The notes under the pieces are model-generated. The model had not been told where the DNA came from. It did not search any database and saw nothing but the letters and a program-made list of their open reading frames with translations. Of a DNA stretch of 64,000 bases, positions 26,172-36,168 are shown one piece after another. A program made the translations under genes and the position numbers. Numbering within the stretch: position 1 is the first letter of the stretch; every line of letters starts with the position of its first letter. Source of the DNA: Geomicrobium halophilum (GTDB taxonomy: Bacteria; Bacillota; Bacilli; Bacillales; Marinococcaceae); assembly GCF_014207655.1 (NCBI RefSeq), contig NZ_JACHHJ010000001.1, forward strand, positions 62,001 to 126,000, written 5' to 3'.

Positions 26172-27022
26172 CAATTTCCCTCCCCAACGAAGCGACCGCT
26201 ATATAGCTCTTGCAGCTGATCTTCTTTCATTGTGTACGTGTGCTTTTGTTGTGGAAACGCGCATTCTTTTACGTCATTTACATATCTTGCTAGGCCTTGC
26301 TCAATTAAAGAGGAAATATTCGTATATTGGTGAACGAACTTAGGGACGTTTTCAGATTCATAGCCAATCACATCATGATAAACAAGGACTTGACCGTCTG
26401 TATCTGCCCCTGCACCGATTCCAATGACTGGGATGTTCAACCTCTCTGTCATTACCTGGCCAAGCTGGCGTGGCACGCATTCAATTACAATAGCAAAAGC
26501 TCCTGCATCTTCAAGTGCTTGAGCTTCACGGATGAGCTTCTCAGCGTCAGGAGACTGTTTGCCTTGTACTTTGTATCCTCCAAGTACACCTACAGATTGC
26601 GGCGTTAAGCCGAGATGCCCCATAACAGGAACACCCGCTTGTACGAGCTTCTTCACTGTTTCTGTAACTTCCATTCCGCCTTCCAGTTTTACAGCATCAG
26701 CCCCGGCTTCCTGGGTCAAACGTTTGACATATCCTGCTGTCTCAGAAAAATCTGAATGGTAGGAAAGGAAGGGGAGATCAGTGACGACAAAGGTTTCACG
26801 AGCACCCCTTTTGACTGCTTTCGTATGAAGCACCATATCGTCGACGGTAACAGGAATGGTAGAATCATAGCCAAGGACAACCATTCCTAAGGAGTCTCCG
26901 ACTAAAAGCAAGTCGACACCTGCCCGCTCAGCTAAACGTGCAGACGGAGCATCATAAGCAGTGAGCATAGCAATCGGGTCATTGTCTCGTTTCATTTTCC
27001 TGAAATTCGCTGTTGTTTTCAC
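26171..27022 (-). CDS. panB: 3-methyl-2-oxobutanoate hydroxymethyltransferase
   Basis: A 283-residue enzyme that makes ketopantoate from alpha-ketoisovalerate. The open frame reaches 27181, but GTG 27022 is chosen because GGAGGG precedes it and [20 protein letters not shown] aligns with the B. subtilis N-terminus. Family motifs are [57 protein letters not shown] and [17 protein letters not shown]. The stop overlaps the panD start by one base, so translation is coupled. panC is not between them nor elsewhere in this window. Confidence 0.95.
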   Translation of the reverse strand: MKTTANFRKMKRDNDPIAMLTAYDAPSARLAERAGVDLLLVGDSLGMVVLGYDSTIPVTVDDMVLHTKAVKRGARETFVVTDLPFLSYHSDFSETAGYVKRLTQEAGADAVKLEGGMEVTETVKKLVQAGVPVMGHLGLTPQSVGVLGGYKVQGKQSPDAEKLIREAQALEDAGAFAIVIECVPRQLGQVMTERLNIPVIGIGAGADTDGQVLVYHDVIGYESENVPKFVHQYTNISSLIEQGLARYVNDVKECAFPQQKHTYTMKEDQLQELYSGRFVGEGN

Positions 27023-27298
27023 ATTCTTTCCCTCCAGTTTCATGTGTTCGAAGAACTGCATGAAACGGCAAAAAACCTTCTTCCAAGGGAATGAAGGCAG
27101 AAAAATAGCGCATGCGGAAAAAAGCGTTATTGTGCTGTCCTGGTTCATGGCAGAATCCAGGCTGCTTAGCTTTTTTTGCATAGTTCACTACAATTGGTGC
27201 CGTTCTTAAAGATACAGCCCTTGTGACATAAGTATAGCACAAAGTGAAAAAACAGAAAACGATGGAGGATGGCCATCACTTTCTGTTCCTAATCCCAT

Positions 27299-27784
27299 TT
27301 AGCCTTGGATATATGGTTTGATTCCATTTACAAACGTCTCCAGTAATGCTCCTTCCTCTTGAGAAAAACGACCTTTCTCCGGAGAGTCAATGTCGAGCAC
27401 CCCAAAAAGTTGATCATTGACCACAATGGGGACTACCACTTCAGATTCGGACTGGGCATCACACGCAATGTGTCCTGGAAATTGATGAACGTCTTCAACG
27501 ACTTGGGTTTCCCTTGTTTCGGCTGCTGTTCCACAAACCCCTTTACCCAGCGGGATACGGATGCATGCAGGTAATCCCTGGAAAGGGCCGAGAACGAGTT
27601 CACCTTCTTTATAAATGTAAAAGCCGACCCAATTCGTACGGTCGAGAAACTGATTCAAAAGAGCCGCTACGTTAGACAAATTGGCGACCTGATCACTTTC
27701 GTCGGCAAGCAATGCTTCTGCTTGTTTCAATAACAGTTCGTATTTTTCCTGCAAATTACCTTTATAACTGACAGGTTCAAACAT
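27299..27784 (-). CDS. ytsP: Free methionine-(R)-sulfoxide reductase (GAF domain, YtsP)
   Basis: A 161-residue single GAF domain, ATG 27784 behind GGAGAG. It carries the three conserved cysteines of the fRMsr family in order: PACIRIP, GKGVCGTAAET and GHIACDAQSE, plus VVPIVVNDQLFGVLDIDS. Such enzymes reduce free methionine-R-sulfoxide in the cytoplasm using a cysteine relay recharged by thioredoxin. All three cysteines are present, so it should be active. It is monocistronic, divergent from refZ. Confidence 0.9.
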   Translation of the reverse strand: MFEPVSYKGNLQEKYELLLKQAEALLADESDQVANLSNVAALLNQFLDRTNWVGFYIYKEGELVLGPFQGLPACIRIPLGKGVCGTAAETRETQVVEDVHQFPGHIACDAQSESEVVVPIVVNDQLFGVLDIDSPEKGRFSQEEGALLETFVNGIKPYIQG

Positions 27785-27933
27785 CTATATTCGCTCTCCT
27801 TTTTTAGTCACTGTCTGCTTTTATTATAACATGCCGAATCTCCTTATTAGTAGTCGAGAAGTATTTGCAGGAAAGTAAAAGATCGAGAAGAATCATAGAA
27901 ATATACCCTAATAGAAACAAGGAGGCGACGAAG

Positions 27934-28578
27934 ATGGCAAAGAATCAAGGAACCAAAGACAGGGTCGCCGAAGCAGCTATTGATTTGTTTATGACGAAAG
28001 GATTTAGTGGAACTTCTGTACGTGCAGTTGCGGATCGCGCGGGTGTGAACGTTGCCCTTATCTCCTATTATTTTGGCGGAAAAAAGGGACTGCTTGAGCA
28101 CTTGCTCAATCGTTATCTCGAAGGGTATTTAGCCGAACTTGAAAAAGCGTATAACACGATGGGAGGTAGCCTGCAGCGCTTGCTGAACATCGTGGAATCA
28201 GCGTTAGTTTATCAGCAAGAACAGCATCGAATGGCCCGGCTTGTTTTACGGGAATTAACGCTTGATTCAGTCCTCGTTCGTGAAGTGATGGCGAGCTATT
28301 ATATGAAGGAAAAACATCTATTTACACAAATATTAGAAACCGGTAGAAAAGAAGGTGAATTTAAGGGGATACGTAAAGAATGGGCGATTCTCCATTTACG
28401 TGGGATGATTACGATGCCATACCTGCATGCACAATACATCCGGGAAGTTTTTCATCTGGAGCCTCGTAATTCAGCATTTCTAAACCATTATATGAAACAT
28501 GTGCGGCAATTTGTAGAGGTGCAAATATGTGAGCCCCAGACGCCGCCCCAGCCCATGCCATTAACCATTTCCTCATGA
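27934..28578 (+). CDS. refZ: TetR-family regulator RefZ
   Basis: A 214-residue TetR-type DNA-binding protein. ATG 27934 follows AAGGAGG, although the frame opens at 27865. The N-terminal helix-turn-helix is TKDRVAEAAIDLFMTKGFSG, TSVRAVADRAGVNVALISYYF. The rest is helical and resembles RefZ (YttP). RefZ binds sites near the origin and inhibits FtsZ during early sporulation to place the polar septum. Its neighbourhood (ytsP, hisK, ezrA) is that of B. subtilis refZ. A less specific TetR label is the alternative. Confidence 0.82.
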   Translation: MAKNQGTKDRVAEAAIDLFMTKGFSGTSVRAVADRAGVNVALISYYFGGKKGLLEHLLNRYLEGYLAELEKAYNTMGGSLQRLLNIVESALVYQQEQHRMARLVLRELTLDSVLVREVMASYYMKEKHLFTQILETGRKEGEFKGIRKEWAILHLRGMITMPYLHAQYIREVFHLEPRNSAFLNHYMKHVRQFVEVQICEPQTPPQPMPLTISS

Positions 28579-28585
28579 GAACTAT

Positions 28586-28617
28586 AAACCAACTAGGTTT
28601 ACTGGTTGGTTTTTTCT
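28586..28617 (+). terminator. Intrinsic terminator after refZ
   Basis: AACCAAC pairs with GGTTGGTT around an 8-12 base loop, followed by six T. Confidence 0.7.
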
Positions 28618-28728
28618 GTTAAAAATAACCCCGGAAGTGGCTGGGGGATCGCAGGGGTGATTCTGGGAAATCCCGCCAGGAATAACGTAACGCAACCGGT
28701 AATCGAACAGAAAATAATCTAAGGTTGA

Positions 28729-29544
28729 TCAAGGAGAAGAAAAAGCCACCTGCGGTAATGCTTCGCTTCCTTGTCCTAATCCATCTGGATGATGGGCGTC
28801 GGAACCATATACGAGAGGGATTCCCAGGTCGTGTGCTTTTTGAATGAAATGTAGCGGCGGGTAAGTCTCACCGCACAATGGTTTCACTACGCCTGCTCCG
28901 TTAATATCTAATGATAATCCTGATTTTTTAACTGCATGTAAAACCTTTTCGAGCCATTGTTCATCCGAAGGGAGGTTAAATTCCTTCTGAAATTTTCGTA
29001 CAAGACTCATGTGACCGAGACGGCGGGGTTTATATTTTCCGAGATCAGCTTCTATCGATTGGAGCAACGTTTCGTAGTAGCGATGGACCAATGGCTCAAT
29101 TCCTCCTATTTTTTGTGCTAACGTTTGGAAGGCATCGACACTATAATCAAGAAGTCCAAAGCTTCCCTCCGCTTTGATGAAATGAACAGAAAGAATGGAA
29201 TCGTCGAGGTAAGGGCCATAATGGTTGAGAAGTTGTTGTGTTTCACTTTCATACCCTTCTATGAAATCAACTTCTAAGCCGATTCGAATGGTAATGTCAT
29301 TCTTATAACTCTTCCGAACATCTCGGATTGTTTTGATATACGCTTCTAATTCAGACAGGGCCATGCTGCTGTCTTTTTTTGGTGTTGGATCGGGGAAAGA
29401 GTTCGGAAGCGGAGCATGTTCGCAAAAGCTTACTCCCTTATATCCATGTTGAATCGCTGTTTCAATATATTGTTTAAAGGGAGCCTGACTCCCATGCGGG
29501 CAAAAGGGAGTATGGACATGGCCGTCATATTCTATGATTTTCAT
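28729..29544 (-). CDS. hisK: Histidinol-phosphatase, PHP family (HisJ/HisK)
   Basis: A 271-residue PHP-domain phosphoesterase. Metal-binding motifs appear in the family order: DGHVHTPFCPHG at the N-terminus, SFCEHAPLP, GLEVDFIEGY, SVHFIKAEG, RLGHMSLVRKF and the C-terminal YGSDAHHPDGLG. It removes phosphate from histidinol phosphate in histidine synthesis. It sits alone, away from other his genes, exactly as in B. subtilis where it lies between refZ and ezrA. The 115-bp gap to refZ shows no further feature. Confidence 0.92.
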   Translation of the reverse strand: MKIIEYDGHVHTPFCPHGSQAPFKQYIETAIQHGYKGVSFCEHAPLPNSFPDPTPKKDSSMALSELEAYIKTIRDVRKSYKNDITIRIGLEVDFIEGYESETQQLLNHYGPYLDDSILSVHFIKAEGSFGLLDYSVDAFQTLAQKIGGIEPLVHRYYETLLQSIEADLGKYKPRRLGHMSLVRKFQKEFNLPSDEQWLEKVLHAVKKSGLSLDINGAGVVKPLCGETYPPLHFIQKAHDLGIPLVYGSDAHHPDGLGQGSEALPQVAFSSP

Positions 29545-29663
29545 AATCTGACCTCCAATATTATCACATTCATACGTCTTTCCATGTTATCATAGAATAG
29601 ATGACAGTTTTTCTTATGAACATAAAGGATTTTGCTTTTTTATGACGAAAAAAATTATAGTGC

Positions 29664-29858
29664 GTGTTCAAAAAGAAGGACAAAAAGAGCCGAGAAGTTT
29701 TAGAAAAGGTTAGCTTGTCGCCAAGGTGGCGAGTCTAGACACCCCGCAAGCTGACGAAGAAATTCGACGGCTCTAGAATCCCCTCCCTTGAATTATCCTC
29801 GCACGAAGAAAAAGTGACGTTCTTTTTCGAGGAAGTTTTCCTGGACTTTTTGAACATC
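29664..29858. repeat. MITE-like inverted-repeat element, copy 3
   Basis: The left end reads TGTTCAAAAAG after TATAGTGCG. The right end reads CTTTTTGAACATCCTCTTATA, the complement of the family left end TATAAGAGGATGTTCAAAAAG. The element is about 195 bp, noncoding, between hisK and ezrA start regions. Confidence 0.7.
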
Positions 29859-29898
29859 CTCTTATACATGAAATGCACGGATAACTGGAGTGAAAGAA

Positions 29899-31614
29899 AT
29901 GGTATATGTCTTTTTAGGAATCGTGGTAATCATCGCTCTGGTGGTTGCCTATGGGATTTATAAACGACGACAAATTTATAAAAGTGTAGATGAACTGGAT
30001 CAACGAAAAGATAAGGCATTGAATGAGCCTGTAGCTGATGAAATTAGCCGCGTAAAAGGATTGACGATTTCTGGTGAAACAGAAGAAAAGTTTGAGAAAT
30101 GGCGTGAGGCATGGGATGAGCTCGTAGAGGACCGCTTACCTGAAATTGAAATGTATTTACTTGACATTGAGGACACCGCTAATAAATACCAATTTCGACG
30201 GGCGAAAGAGAAAATAGCTGCTGCAAAAGAGCACATGGACTCTATTGAAAAGGAAATTTCAGCCATCCGTCAGGAAGTAGATCAGCTCATCAATAGCGAG
30301 GAGAAGAATCGTGAGGAAATTGACACAGTCACACAAGCGTATAAAGATGTCCGTGCTTTGTTATCACGTCAATGGCAAGCGTTAGACGAAGCGGGGCCTG
30401 CCCTAGAAAAGGAATTGGATAACTGCCAGGAAGAGCTGGAAGCTTATCATTCTGAAATGGAAACTGGAAACTATATGAGTGCCCGTGAGCGTTTACTGGC
30501 TTTACAGGAAACGTTAGAACGATTACAAACGCAAATCACAAAAGTACCGCAGCTTCTGGTCGACATTGATGTTGATATACCAGAACGATCGAAAGAATTG
30601 CGCCAGGGCTTACAAGAGATGAGGGAGCAGGGATTCTCTTTTGTACATTACAAGGTTCAAGAAGATCTCAATGAAATTGAATCGGAGTTAGAACTACTCA
30701 AAAAAGGTGTATCGGAATTAATGCTCGACGACGTAAGTGAACAGGTTGAGCAAAATAAGGAAACGATCGAGCAAATTTATGATTCATTAGAGGAAGAAGT
30801 AGAAGCAAAACAATGGGTGGAAAAACAAATTTCCCAGATCCACAACCGTCATGCACAATTGGATGATCTGCTTGAAACACTAGCTGAGGAACGTAGTCGT
30901 ATAGAGGAAAGTTACCAGCTGCCGGAGGAAGACAAAAACTTGCATGAGGACGTGGAAAAAGAGTTAGAAGAGGTCGATAAAGACCGTCGTGTGTTCAAAG
31001 ACCTTCATACCCATCGAAAGCAATCATTTGTTGATTTAAGAAAAATGTTGGAAAATCTGGGTGACCGGATGGACGCAACCGAAGAAAAGATACGCCGATC
31101 ACTAGAACGTCTCCAGGAGCTTCGAGGGGAGGAAACGCGGGCGATCGAGCAACTAAAGGACTTACGAACATGGTTAATGGAAACGCAATTAAAACTCCAA
31201 AAAAGCCAATTGCCCGCTGTTCCTGAAATCCTTATTGAGCAGCTGGACGATGCTCGCAAAGAACTTGAAAAAGCGACGGCGTTGCTTGAAATGACACCTT
31301 TAGAAATGACGCGGGTACATGATGCCCTCCAGCAAAGCCACCATCAGGTAGAGAAAGCGTCTCATACCCTCAACGAAACGATGGATCGCTCTGAATGGGC
31401 AGAACGCTTATTGCAATTTGGGAATCGTTATCGAACGGAATATACGGAATTAATTCCTGTGTTAAACGATGCGGAATGGCAATTTAGAAATGGGTACTAT
31501 GAAGACTCCATTCAAAATACGTCTAAAGCGTTTCAACGACTAGTCCCCTATGCATTCAGTAGCCTGGAAGAAGAATGGTACAATCAGAGTGAACAGCAGA
31601 CAGTAAAAACCTAG
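29899..31614 (+). CDS. ezrA: Septation ring formation regulator EzrA
   Basis: A 571-residue protein; ATG 29899 is eight bases after GGAG, so the GTG at 29890 is less likely. A single N-terminal membrane helix (VYVFLGIVVIIALVVAYGI) is followed by about 545 residues of spectrin-like coiled coil, Glu/Gln/Arg-rich, with typical EzrA segments (EKFEKWREAWDELVEDRLPE, ANKYQFRRAKEKI). EzrA restrains FtsZ polymerisation away from mid-cell and interacts with divisome proteins. Its usual partner locus nifZ-thiI follows downstream, as in B. subtilis. Confidence 0.95.
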   Translation: MVYVFLGIVVIIALVVAYGIYKRRQIYKSVDELDQRKDKALNEPVADEISRVKGLTISGETEEKFEKWREAWDELVEDRLPEIEMYLLDIEDTANKYQFRRAKEKIAAAKEHMDSIEKEISAIRQEVDQLINSEEKNREEIDTVTQAYKDVRALLSRQWQALDEAGPALEKELDNCQEELEAYHSEMETGNYMSARERLLALQETLERLQTQITKVPQLLVDIDVDIPERSKELRQGLQEMREQGFSFVHYKVQEDLNEIESELELLKKGVSELMLDDVSEQVEQNKETIEQIYDSLEEEVEAKQWVEKQISQIHNRHAQLDDLLETLAEERSRIEESYQLPEEDKNLHEDVEKELEEVDKDRRVFKDLHTHRKQSFVDLRKMLENLGDRMDATEEKIRRSLERLQELRGEETRAIEQLKDLRTWLMETQLKLQKSQLPAVPEILIEQLDDARKELEKATALLEMTPLEMTRVHDALQQSHHQVEKASHTLNETMDRSEWAERLLQFGNRYRTEYTELIPVLNDAEWQFRNGYYEDSIQNTSKAFQRLVPYAFSSLEEEWYNQSEQQTVKT

Positions 31615-32051
31615 GGCAGAGCATCTGACATGAAAGATCACCATTGGAAGGGGCCCCCTTGTAGATTAATGAGTAGCTTGAGATGCCTAGATATGAATTA
31701 TTTTGACAATAGTGGTATGTAAAAGGTTTATGGCACTACTTAGAGGAATTATTGATCAAAAAGAGGTGTCATGGACGGACGGCAAAGCATCGGAACATCC
31801 GGTGCTTTTTTTGTGGAGTTTGGAGGGTTGCACAACCGCTCGTGCCTTCACACTGCATAAGCCCAACGTTGTCAGATTCTCGACGAAAATGCCCGTACAT
31901 GACTTGCTCCACAAAGCGTCCCCCCCATTCCACATCGGCTTCCTGAAAACGCAGAATTCCAAATGATGTTGACTTTATGCTATAATCTAAGGTCGGGTCA
32001 ACATGAAACACCAACTATAGGTTCATCATTTTTTGAACGAGGTGAACAACA
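31615..32051. other. Intergenic region between ezrA and nifZ
   Basis: A 437-bp gap. A stem near 31788-31806 (GCATCGG with CCGGTGC, one mismatch) followed by seven T is a probable terminator. TGCTATAAT (31978-31986) is an extended -10 promoter for nifZ. A short minus-strand frame (31769-32014) has no recognised sequence and no ribosome site, so it is not called a gene. Confidence 0.6.
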
Positions 32052-33203
32052 ATGATCTATTTGGACAATAGTGCAACGACTGTCCCTTATCCCGAAGCAC
32101 TTGACACGTATCAAAAAGTAGCCACCCGCTATTTTGGTAATCCTTCTTCACTACATGATTACGGCTCCGAAACGGAGCATTTGTTACGACAAGCTCGACA
32201 GTCGATAGCGGATATTTTAGAAATAAAAACAAATGAAATTACGTTCACTTCAGGGGGAACTGAAGGGAATAACCTCGCGATTAAAGGTGTTGCCTTTGCC
32301 CGGCGGCATCGTGGCAATCACATCATTACATCTGCAATCGAACATCCATCAGTGCTGGAAACGTGCCGTTATTTGGAAAAACAAGGATTCGAGGTCACGT
32401 ATCTCCCTGTGGATCATAAAGGGTGTATTAGTCTTCAGAGTGTAAAAGACGCGTGCCGAGAAGGAACAATTCTCGTCTCGATTATGCATGTGAATCACGA
32501 AACTGGAGCGATTCAGCCTGTGGAAGAGGTCGGTGAGTGCTTAAAATATCATGAAAAGATTCGTTTTCATGTGGATCATGTCCAAGGAGCCACAAAAGTG
32601 CCGTTAGATCTTAAGAATAGCGGTGTAGATCTTTGCACTTTTTCCGGTCATAAATTCCACGGCCTTAAAGGAACGGGGATGTTATATGTTCGTGAAGGGG
32701 TTCAGCTGGATCCGTTAATTCATGGCGGCGGTCAAGAGCAAAACCTTCGCTCAGGCACTGAGAACCTCCCAGGGATCGTAGCACTCGCGAAGGCATTTCG
32801 GCTTTCCAATCAGAACTACTCGAAGGCAAAAAACGACTTAGCTGCTCTTAAAACCGAACTGATTCAGGAGTTGCAGCAACGTGAAGGCTTTCATATAAAT
32901 ACACCGGAAAACAGTAGTGCACCGCATATTATCAACGTCTCAATTTTAGGAGTACGACCCGAAATTGTCATTCAAGCGCTTACGAAAAAAAATATACACG
33001 TTTCATCGAAATCGGCCTGCTCCTCCCGTTTACAGTCGGCCAGTGAAGTGCTCGTCGCTCAGCATGGCCCAAAGGAACGTGCAGAAACAGGTTTACGTTT
33101 TAGCTTCGACTACGATACCGATAAATCGGACATTGATCCATTGATAGAAGCACTAGACGAAATTGTGCCGAACATTCGCAAGATAAAAGAGGTGAAATCA
33201 TGA
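32052..33203 (+). CDS. nifZ: Cysteine desulfurase NifZ (IscS/NifS-like)
   Basis: A 383-residue PLP enzyme of the NifS/IscS group. Landmarks are [15 protein letters not shown] at the start, [57 protein letters not shown], the PLP lysine in [18 protein letters not shown] and the active-site cysteine loop [11 protein letters not shown]. It takes sulfur from cysteine and hands it on as persulfide. Its stop overlaps the thiI start (ATGA), marking it as the dedicated sulfur donor of ThiI for 4-thiouridine, as known for B. subtilis NifZ. Confidence 0.93.
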   Translation: MIYLDNSATTVPYPEALDTYQKVATRYFGNPSSLHDYGSETEHLLRQARQSIADILEIKTNEITFTSGGTEGNNLAIKGVAFARRHRGNHIITSAIEHPSVLETCRYLEKQGFEVTYLPVDHKGCISLQSVKDACREGTILVSIMHVNHETGAIQPVEEVGECLKYHEKIRFHVDHVQGATKVPLDLKNSGVDLCTFSGHKFHGLKGTGMLYVREGVQLDPLIHGGGQEQNLRSGTENLPGIVALAKAFRLSNQNYSKAKNDLAALKTELIQELQQREGFHINTPENSSAPHIINVSILGVRPEIVIQALTKKNIHVSSKSACSSRLQSASEVLVAQHGPKERAETGLRFSFDYDTDKSDIDPLIEALDEIVPNIRKIKEVKS

Positions 33204-34402
33204 ACGTTGATCATATCCTTGTCCGTTATGCAGAGCTGGCCCTTAAGGGAAAGAACCGTGCTGAATTTGAACGCACCCTTAAAGGAAATATCAATCGTGC
33301 TCTTGCGCCTTTTCCTTCTGCAAAAGCAAAGCGTACCTTTGGCCGCTTAATCGTAGAAATTCATGATGAAGATGCAGAAGCGATTATGGAAAAACTACAG
33401 CGCATTTTTGGGATTGCTTCCCTTTCGTATGCATTAAAAACCAATCATGAACTCGTTAATATTCAAGCGACTGCGTTGGAATTGATGAATCAGCATGAAT
33501 CTGCAAAGACGTTCAAAGTTAGTGCTCGTCGCTCCTATAAATCATTTCCTATCCGCTCGCAGCAGTTAAATCATGAAATCGGAAGTTACGTCTTAACAAA
33601 TACGGAGAATATAAGCGTTGATGTCCATACTCCTGACGTTGAGTTAAGCGTGGAAGTACGAGAACAAGGTGCGTATATTAGTGCCGGCAAAATTCCAGGA
33701 CCTGGGGGATTACCGGTCGGGACTTCTGGGAAGGTAATGCTTATGCTCTCTGGTGGAATCGATAGCCCGGTGGCTGGTTATTTGGCGTTAAAACGCGGGG
33801 CACAGGTGGAAGCCATTCATTTCCACAGTCCTCCATTTACAAATGAACGAGCGAAGCAAAAAGTGGTTGATTTGAGTCATATAATCGCAGAGTATGGTGG
33901 ATCTATTCGCTTGCATGTGATTCCATTCACTGAAATCCAGCAGCACATTCACGCTCAGGTACCAGCAAGTTATGAAATGACGATCATGCGACGGATGATG
34001 ATGCGTATTAGTGAACAGGTAGCTGCAGAACAGGAAGCACTCGCACTTGTAAACGGGGAAAATTTAGGGCAAGTGGCATCCCAGACGCTGGAAAGTATGA
34101 ACACGACTGAAGAAGTTGTGAATACGCCGGTGTTCCGACCGTTAATAACGATGGACAAGATCGAAGTCATGGATATCGCAAAGCAAATCGGGACTTATGA
34201 AACCTCAATTTTACCGTATGAAGATTGCTGCACCATTTTCTTGCCTGCTGAATCGACAACGAAACCTTCACGGAAAAAAGCGAATCACTTCGAATCGTAT
34301 TTGGAAGTAGAAGAAATGGTTACAAAAGCGGTTTCCAACCGGGAATCGTTTACGGTTCAAGCGAATGACCGCTCAGACGAAGAATTTTCCGACTTGTTAT
34401 AA
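33200..34402 (+). CDS. thiI: tRNA 4-thiouridine synthase ThiI
   Basis: A 400-residue protein with an N-terminal ferredoxin-like and THUMP region ([39 protein letters not shown]) and a PP-loop ATPase domain ([45 protein letters not shown]). It adenylates U8 of tRNA and adds sulfur. It lacks the C-terminal rhodanese domain of E. coli ThiI, as is usual in Bacillus, so sulfur comes from NifZ encoded just upstream with overlapping stop/start. Confidence 0.95.
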   Translation: MNVDHILVRYAELALKGKNRAEFERTLKGNINRALAPFPSAKAKRTFGRLIVEIHDEDAEAIMEKLQRIFGIASLSYALKTNHELVNIQATALELMNQHESAKTFKVSARRSYKSFPIRSQQLNHEIGSYVLTNTENISVDVHTPDVELSVEVREQGAYISAGKIPGPGGLPVGTSGKVMLMLSGGIDSPVAGYLALKRGAQVEAIHFHSPPFTNERAKQKVVDLSHIIAEYGGSIRLHVIPFTEIQQHIHAQVPASYEMTIMRRMMMRISEQVAAEQEALALVNGENLGQVASQTLESMNTTEEVVNTPVFRPLITMDKIEVMDIAKQIGTYETSILPYEDCCTIFLPAESTTKPSRKKANHFESYLEVEEMVTKAVSNRESFTVQANDRSDEEFSDLL

Positions 34403-34537
34403 AGGATATTTAAAACCTGAAAAAAGGCTTTTTTGTCTTTCTGTTAGCGCTTGTGCTATGAACGACATTCATTGCATTTTAAAGGTGGTTTTGGGAAAAT
34501 AGTATTTTAGAACATCACAAAAGAATGGGGATAGGCA

Positions 34538-36121
34538 ATGGGAATTCTATGGTATAACGGAGTGGTCTGCACGATGGAGCATAAGCATGAACGTGCGGAA
34601 GCCGTTTTTACAGAAGAAGGTTTCATTGTTGCTGTAGGTCATGTGCAGGAGCTTGAGAAAGATTATGGCCACAGGATTTCATCGCGAAAAAATTTAAATA
34701 AAGGCGTAATGTTTCCGGGGTTCATTGACAGCCACGCGCATATGTTGGGATTTGGCCAAAACTTGCTGCGGCTGGACATATCTGAAGCCAGAACCCCCCT
34801 TTCCCTTCTTCGTCAGTTGGAAGATAAAGAGAAGACATTAGATGATGAATGGTTGATCGGTGAAGGGTGGAATGAGAATAATTTCCAAGATCAACATATC
34901 ATTCATAAACGGGAGTTAGATGATCGTTTTCCCGATCGCCCCGTAATGCTTACGCGTATCTGTCGTCATGCGATCATCGTAAATAGTAAGGCCCTTAAGA
35001 TGGCCGGTATTGATGATACCACTCCCAACCCAGAAGGAGGGGTGATCGTTAAAGACGAAGAAGGAAAAACGACAGGTCTTTTGCTGGAAAATGCCCAAGA
35101 TTTGATTTACGATGTCAGTCCTGCTCTTACGGAAAATGCCATGAAGCGCGCATTATCCGTAGCCTTTAACCATATGGTTGAGAGAGGACTTACAGGCGTA
35201 CATACTGAGGATCTTGCGTATTACGGAAATTTTGAGCGAGTTCTGCATGCTTATAAGGAAACCATCGATGGGAAAAAAAGAAAATTCCGGATCCATCATC
35301 TTGTTAATCACCATGTACTTGATGCATTCATGGATTCAAGTCAAAAAGCAATGGAGTTTCAAACATTCGGGGCAGTTAAAATTTTTGCTGATGGCTCATT
35401 AGGGGGACATTCTGCCTGGTTAATCGAGCCCTATTTAGATAACCCAGAAACAAAAGGAGTAGCTATACATTCTGAGGAAGGTTTAAAAGCGCTCGTGAAA
35501 CACGCGCGCGCTCAGGGGCTGCCAGTTGCCGTACATGTGATTGGCGATGCAGCATTGATGCAGACCCTTGATGTGATTGAAGCGTATCCCCCGCCTGAAG
35601 GAAAAAAAGATCGATTAATACACGTACAAATTGCAAATCATGAACTGATCGAACGGATGCAAAAACTCCCCGTAGTTCTCGATGTACAGCCACAGTTCAC
35701 TGTTTCGGATTTCCCCTGGGTTGAACATCTTGTCGGTAAGGAGCGTCTAACGTATTCGTACGCATGGAAAACGTTGTTGGAAAAAGGTATCGATTGCGCT
35801 GGAGGATCGGATGCACCGATTGAACCTCCCGACCCGTTATTAGGGTTGCACGCGGCTATTACACGCCGTAAGCCCGGTGAGACGCACGCGGGCTTTTTAC
35901 CGGATCAGAAGTTGACCGCTTTTGAAGCTGTACAACTGTATACAGAGGGAAGCGCAAAAGCGAGTGGTGAAGAAAGCCAATATGGACGAATTCAACCGGG
36001 TTATCGTGCAGATTTTACAGTATTAAATAAAGATCCGCTGACGATGGAAGATCCGGATGAACTTCTACGTACGAGGATTCTAATGACAATTATAGATGAA
36101 AGTATCATGTACGAAGGATAA
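34538..36121 (+). CDS. Amidohydrolase, YtcJ-like (amidohydro_3)
   Basis: A 527-residue metal-dependent hydrolase of the amidohydrolase superfamily. The first metal motif is PGFIDSHAHMLGFG near residue 65. Further blocks are RICRHAIIVNSKAL, GLTGVHTEDLAYYG, KIFADGSLGGHSAWL, VAVHVIGDAALMQTL and CAGGSDAPIEPPDPL before a C-terminal beta sandwich (QYGRIQPGYRADFTVLNKDP). This is the YtcJ-like group, cytosolic and of mostly unknown substrate. No neighbouring pathway gene hints at one. It is not part of the conserved thiI-sppA order that I recall for B. subtilis, so it may be an insertion. Confidence 0.9.
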   Translation: MGILWYNGVVCTMEHKHERAEAVFTEEGFIVAVGHVQELEKDYGHRISSRKNLNKGVMFPGFIDSHAHMLGFGQNLLRLDISEARTPLSLLRQLEDKEKTLDDEWLIGEGWNENNFQDQHIIHKRELDDRFPDRPVMLTRICRHAIIVNSKALKMAGIDDTTPNPEGGVIVKDEEGKTTGLLLENAQDLIYDVSPALTENAMKRALSVAFNHMVERGLTGVHTEDLAYYGNFERVLHAYKETIDGKKRKFRIHHLVNHHVLDAFMDSSQKAMEFQTFGAVKIFADGSLGGHSAWLIEPYLDNPETKGVAIHSEEGLKALVKHARAQGLPVAVHVIGDAALMQTLDVIEAYPPPEGKKDRLIHVQIANHELIERMQKLPVVLDVQPQFTVSDFPWVEHLVGKERLTYSYAWKTLLEKGIDCAGGSDAPIEPPDPLLGLHAAITRRKPGETHAGFLPDQKLTAFEAVQLYTEGSAKASGEESQYGRIQPGYRADFTVLNKDPLTMEDPDELLRTRILMTIIDESIMYEG

Positions 36122-36168
36122 GTGCAGGTTTATCATGATTTGTAGTGAATTGAATAAGGAGGATTTAC

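Noticed and set aside
31769-32014. 81-codon minus-strand frame between ezrA and nifZ
   Set aside because: Runs across a terminator stem and the nifZ promoter, lacks a ribosome site, and a second overlapping frame is just as open.
32020-32045. TTTTTTGAACGAGG before nifZ resembles a family right end
   Set aside because: The outer TATA-like flank is absent in the right orientation and no matching left end is found upstream.
34403-34537. Possible mobile or regulatory sequence between thiI and the amidohydrolase
   Set aside because: Only a short A/T-rich stretch with a weak AAAAAAGGCTTTTTT stem; no further structure visible.
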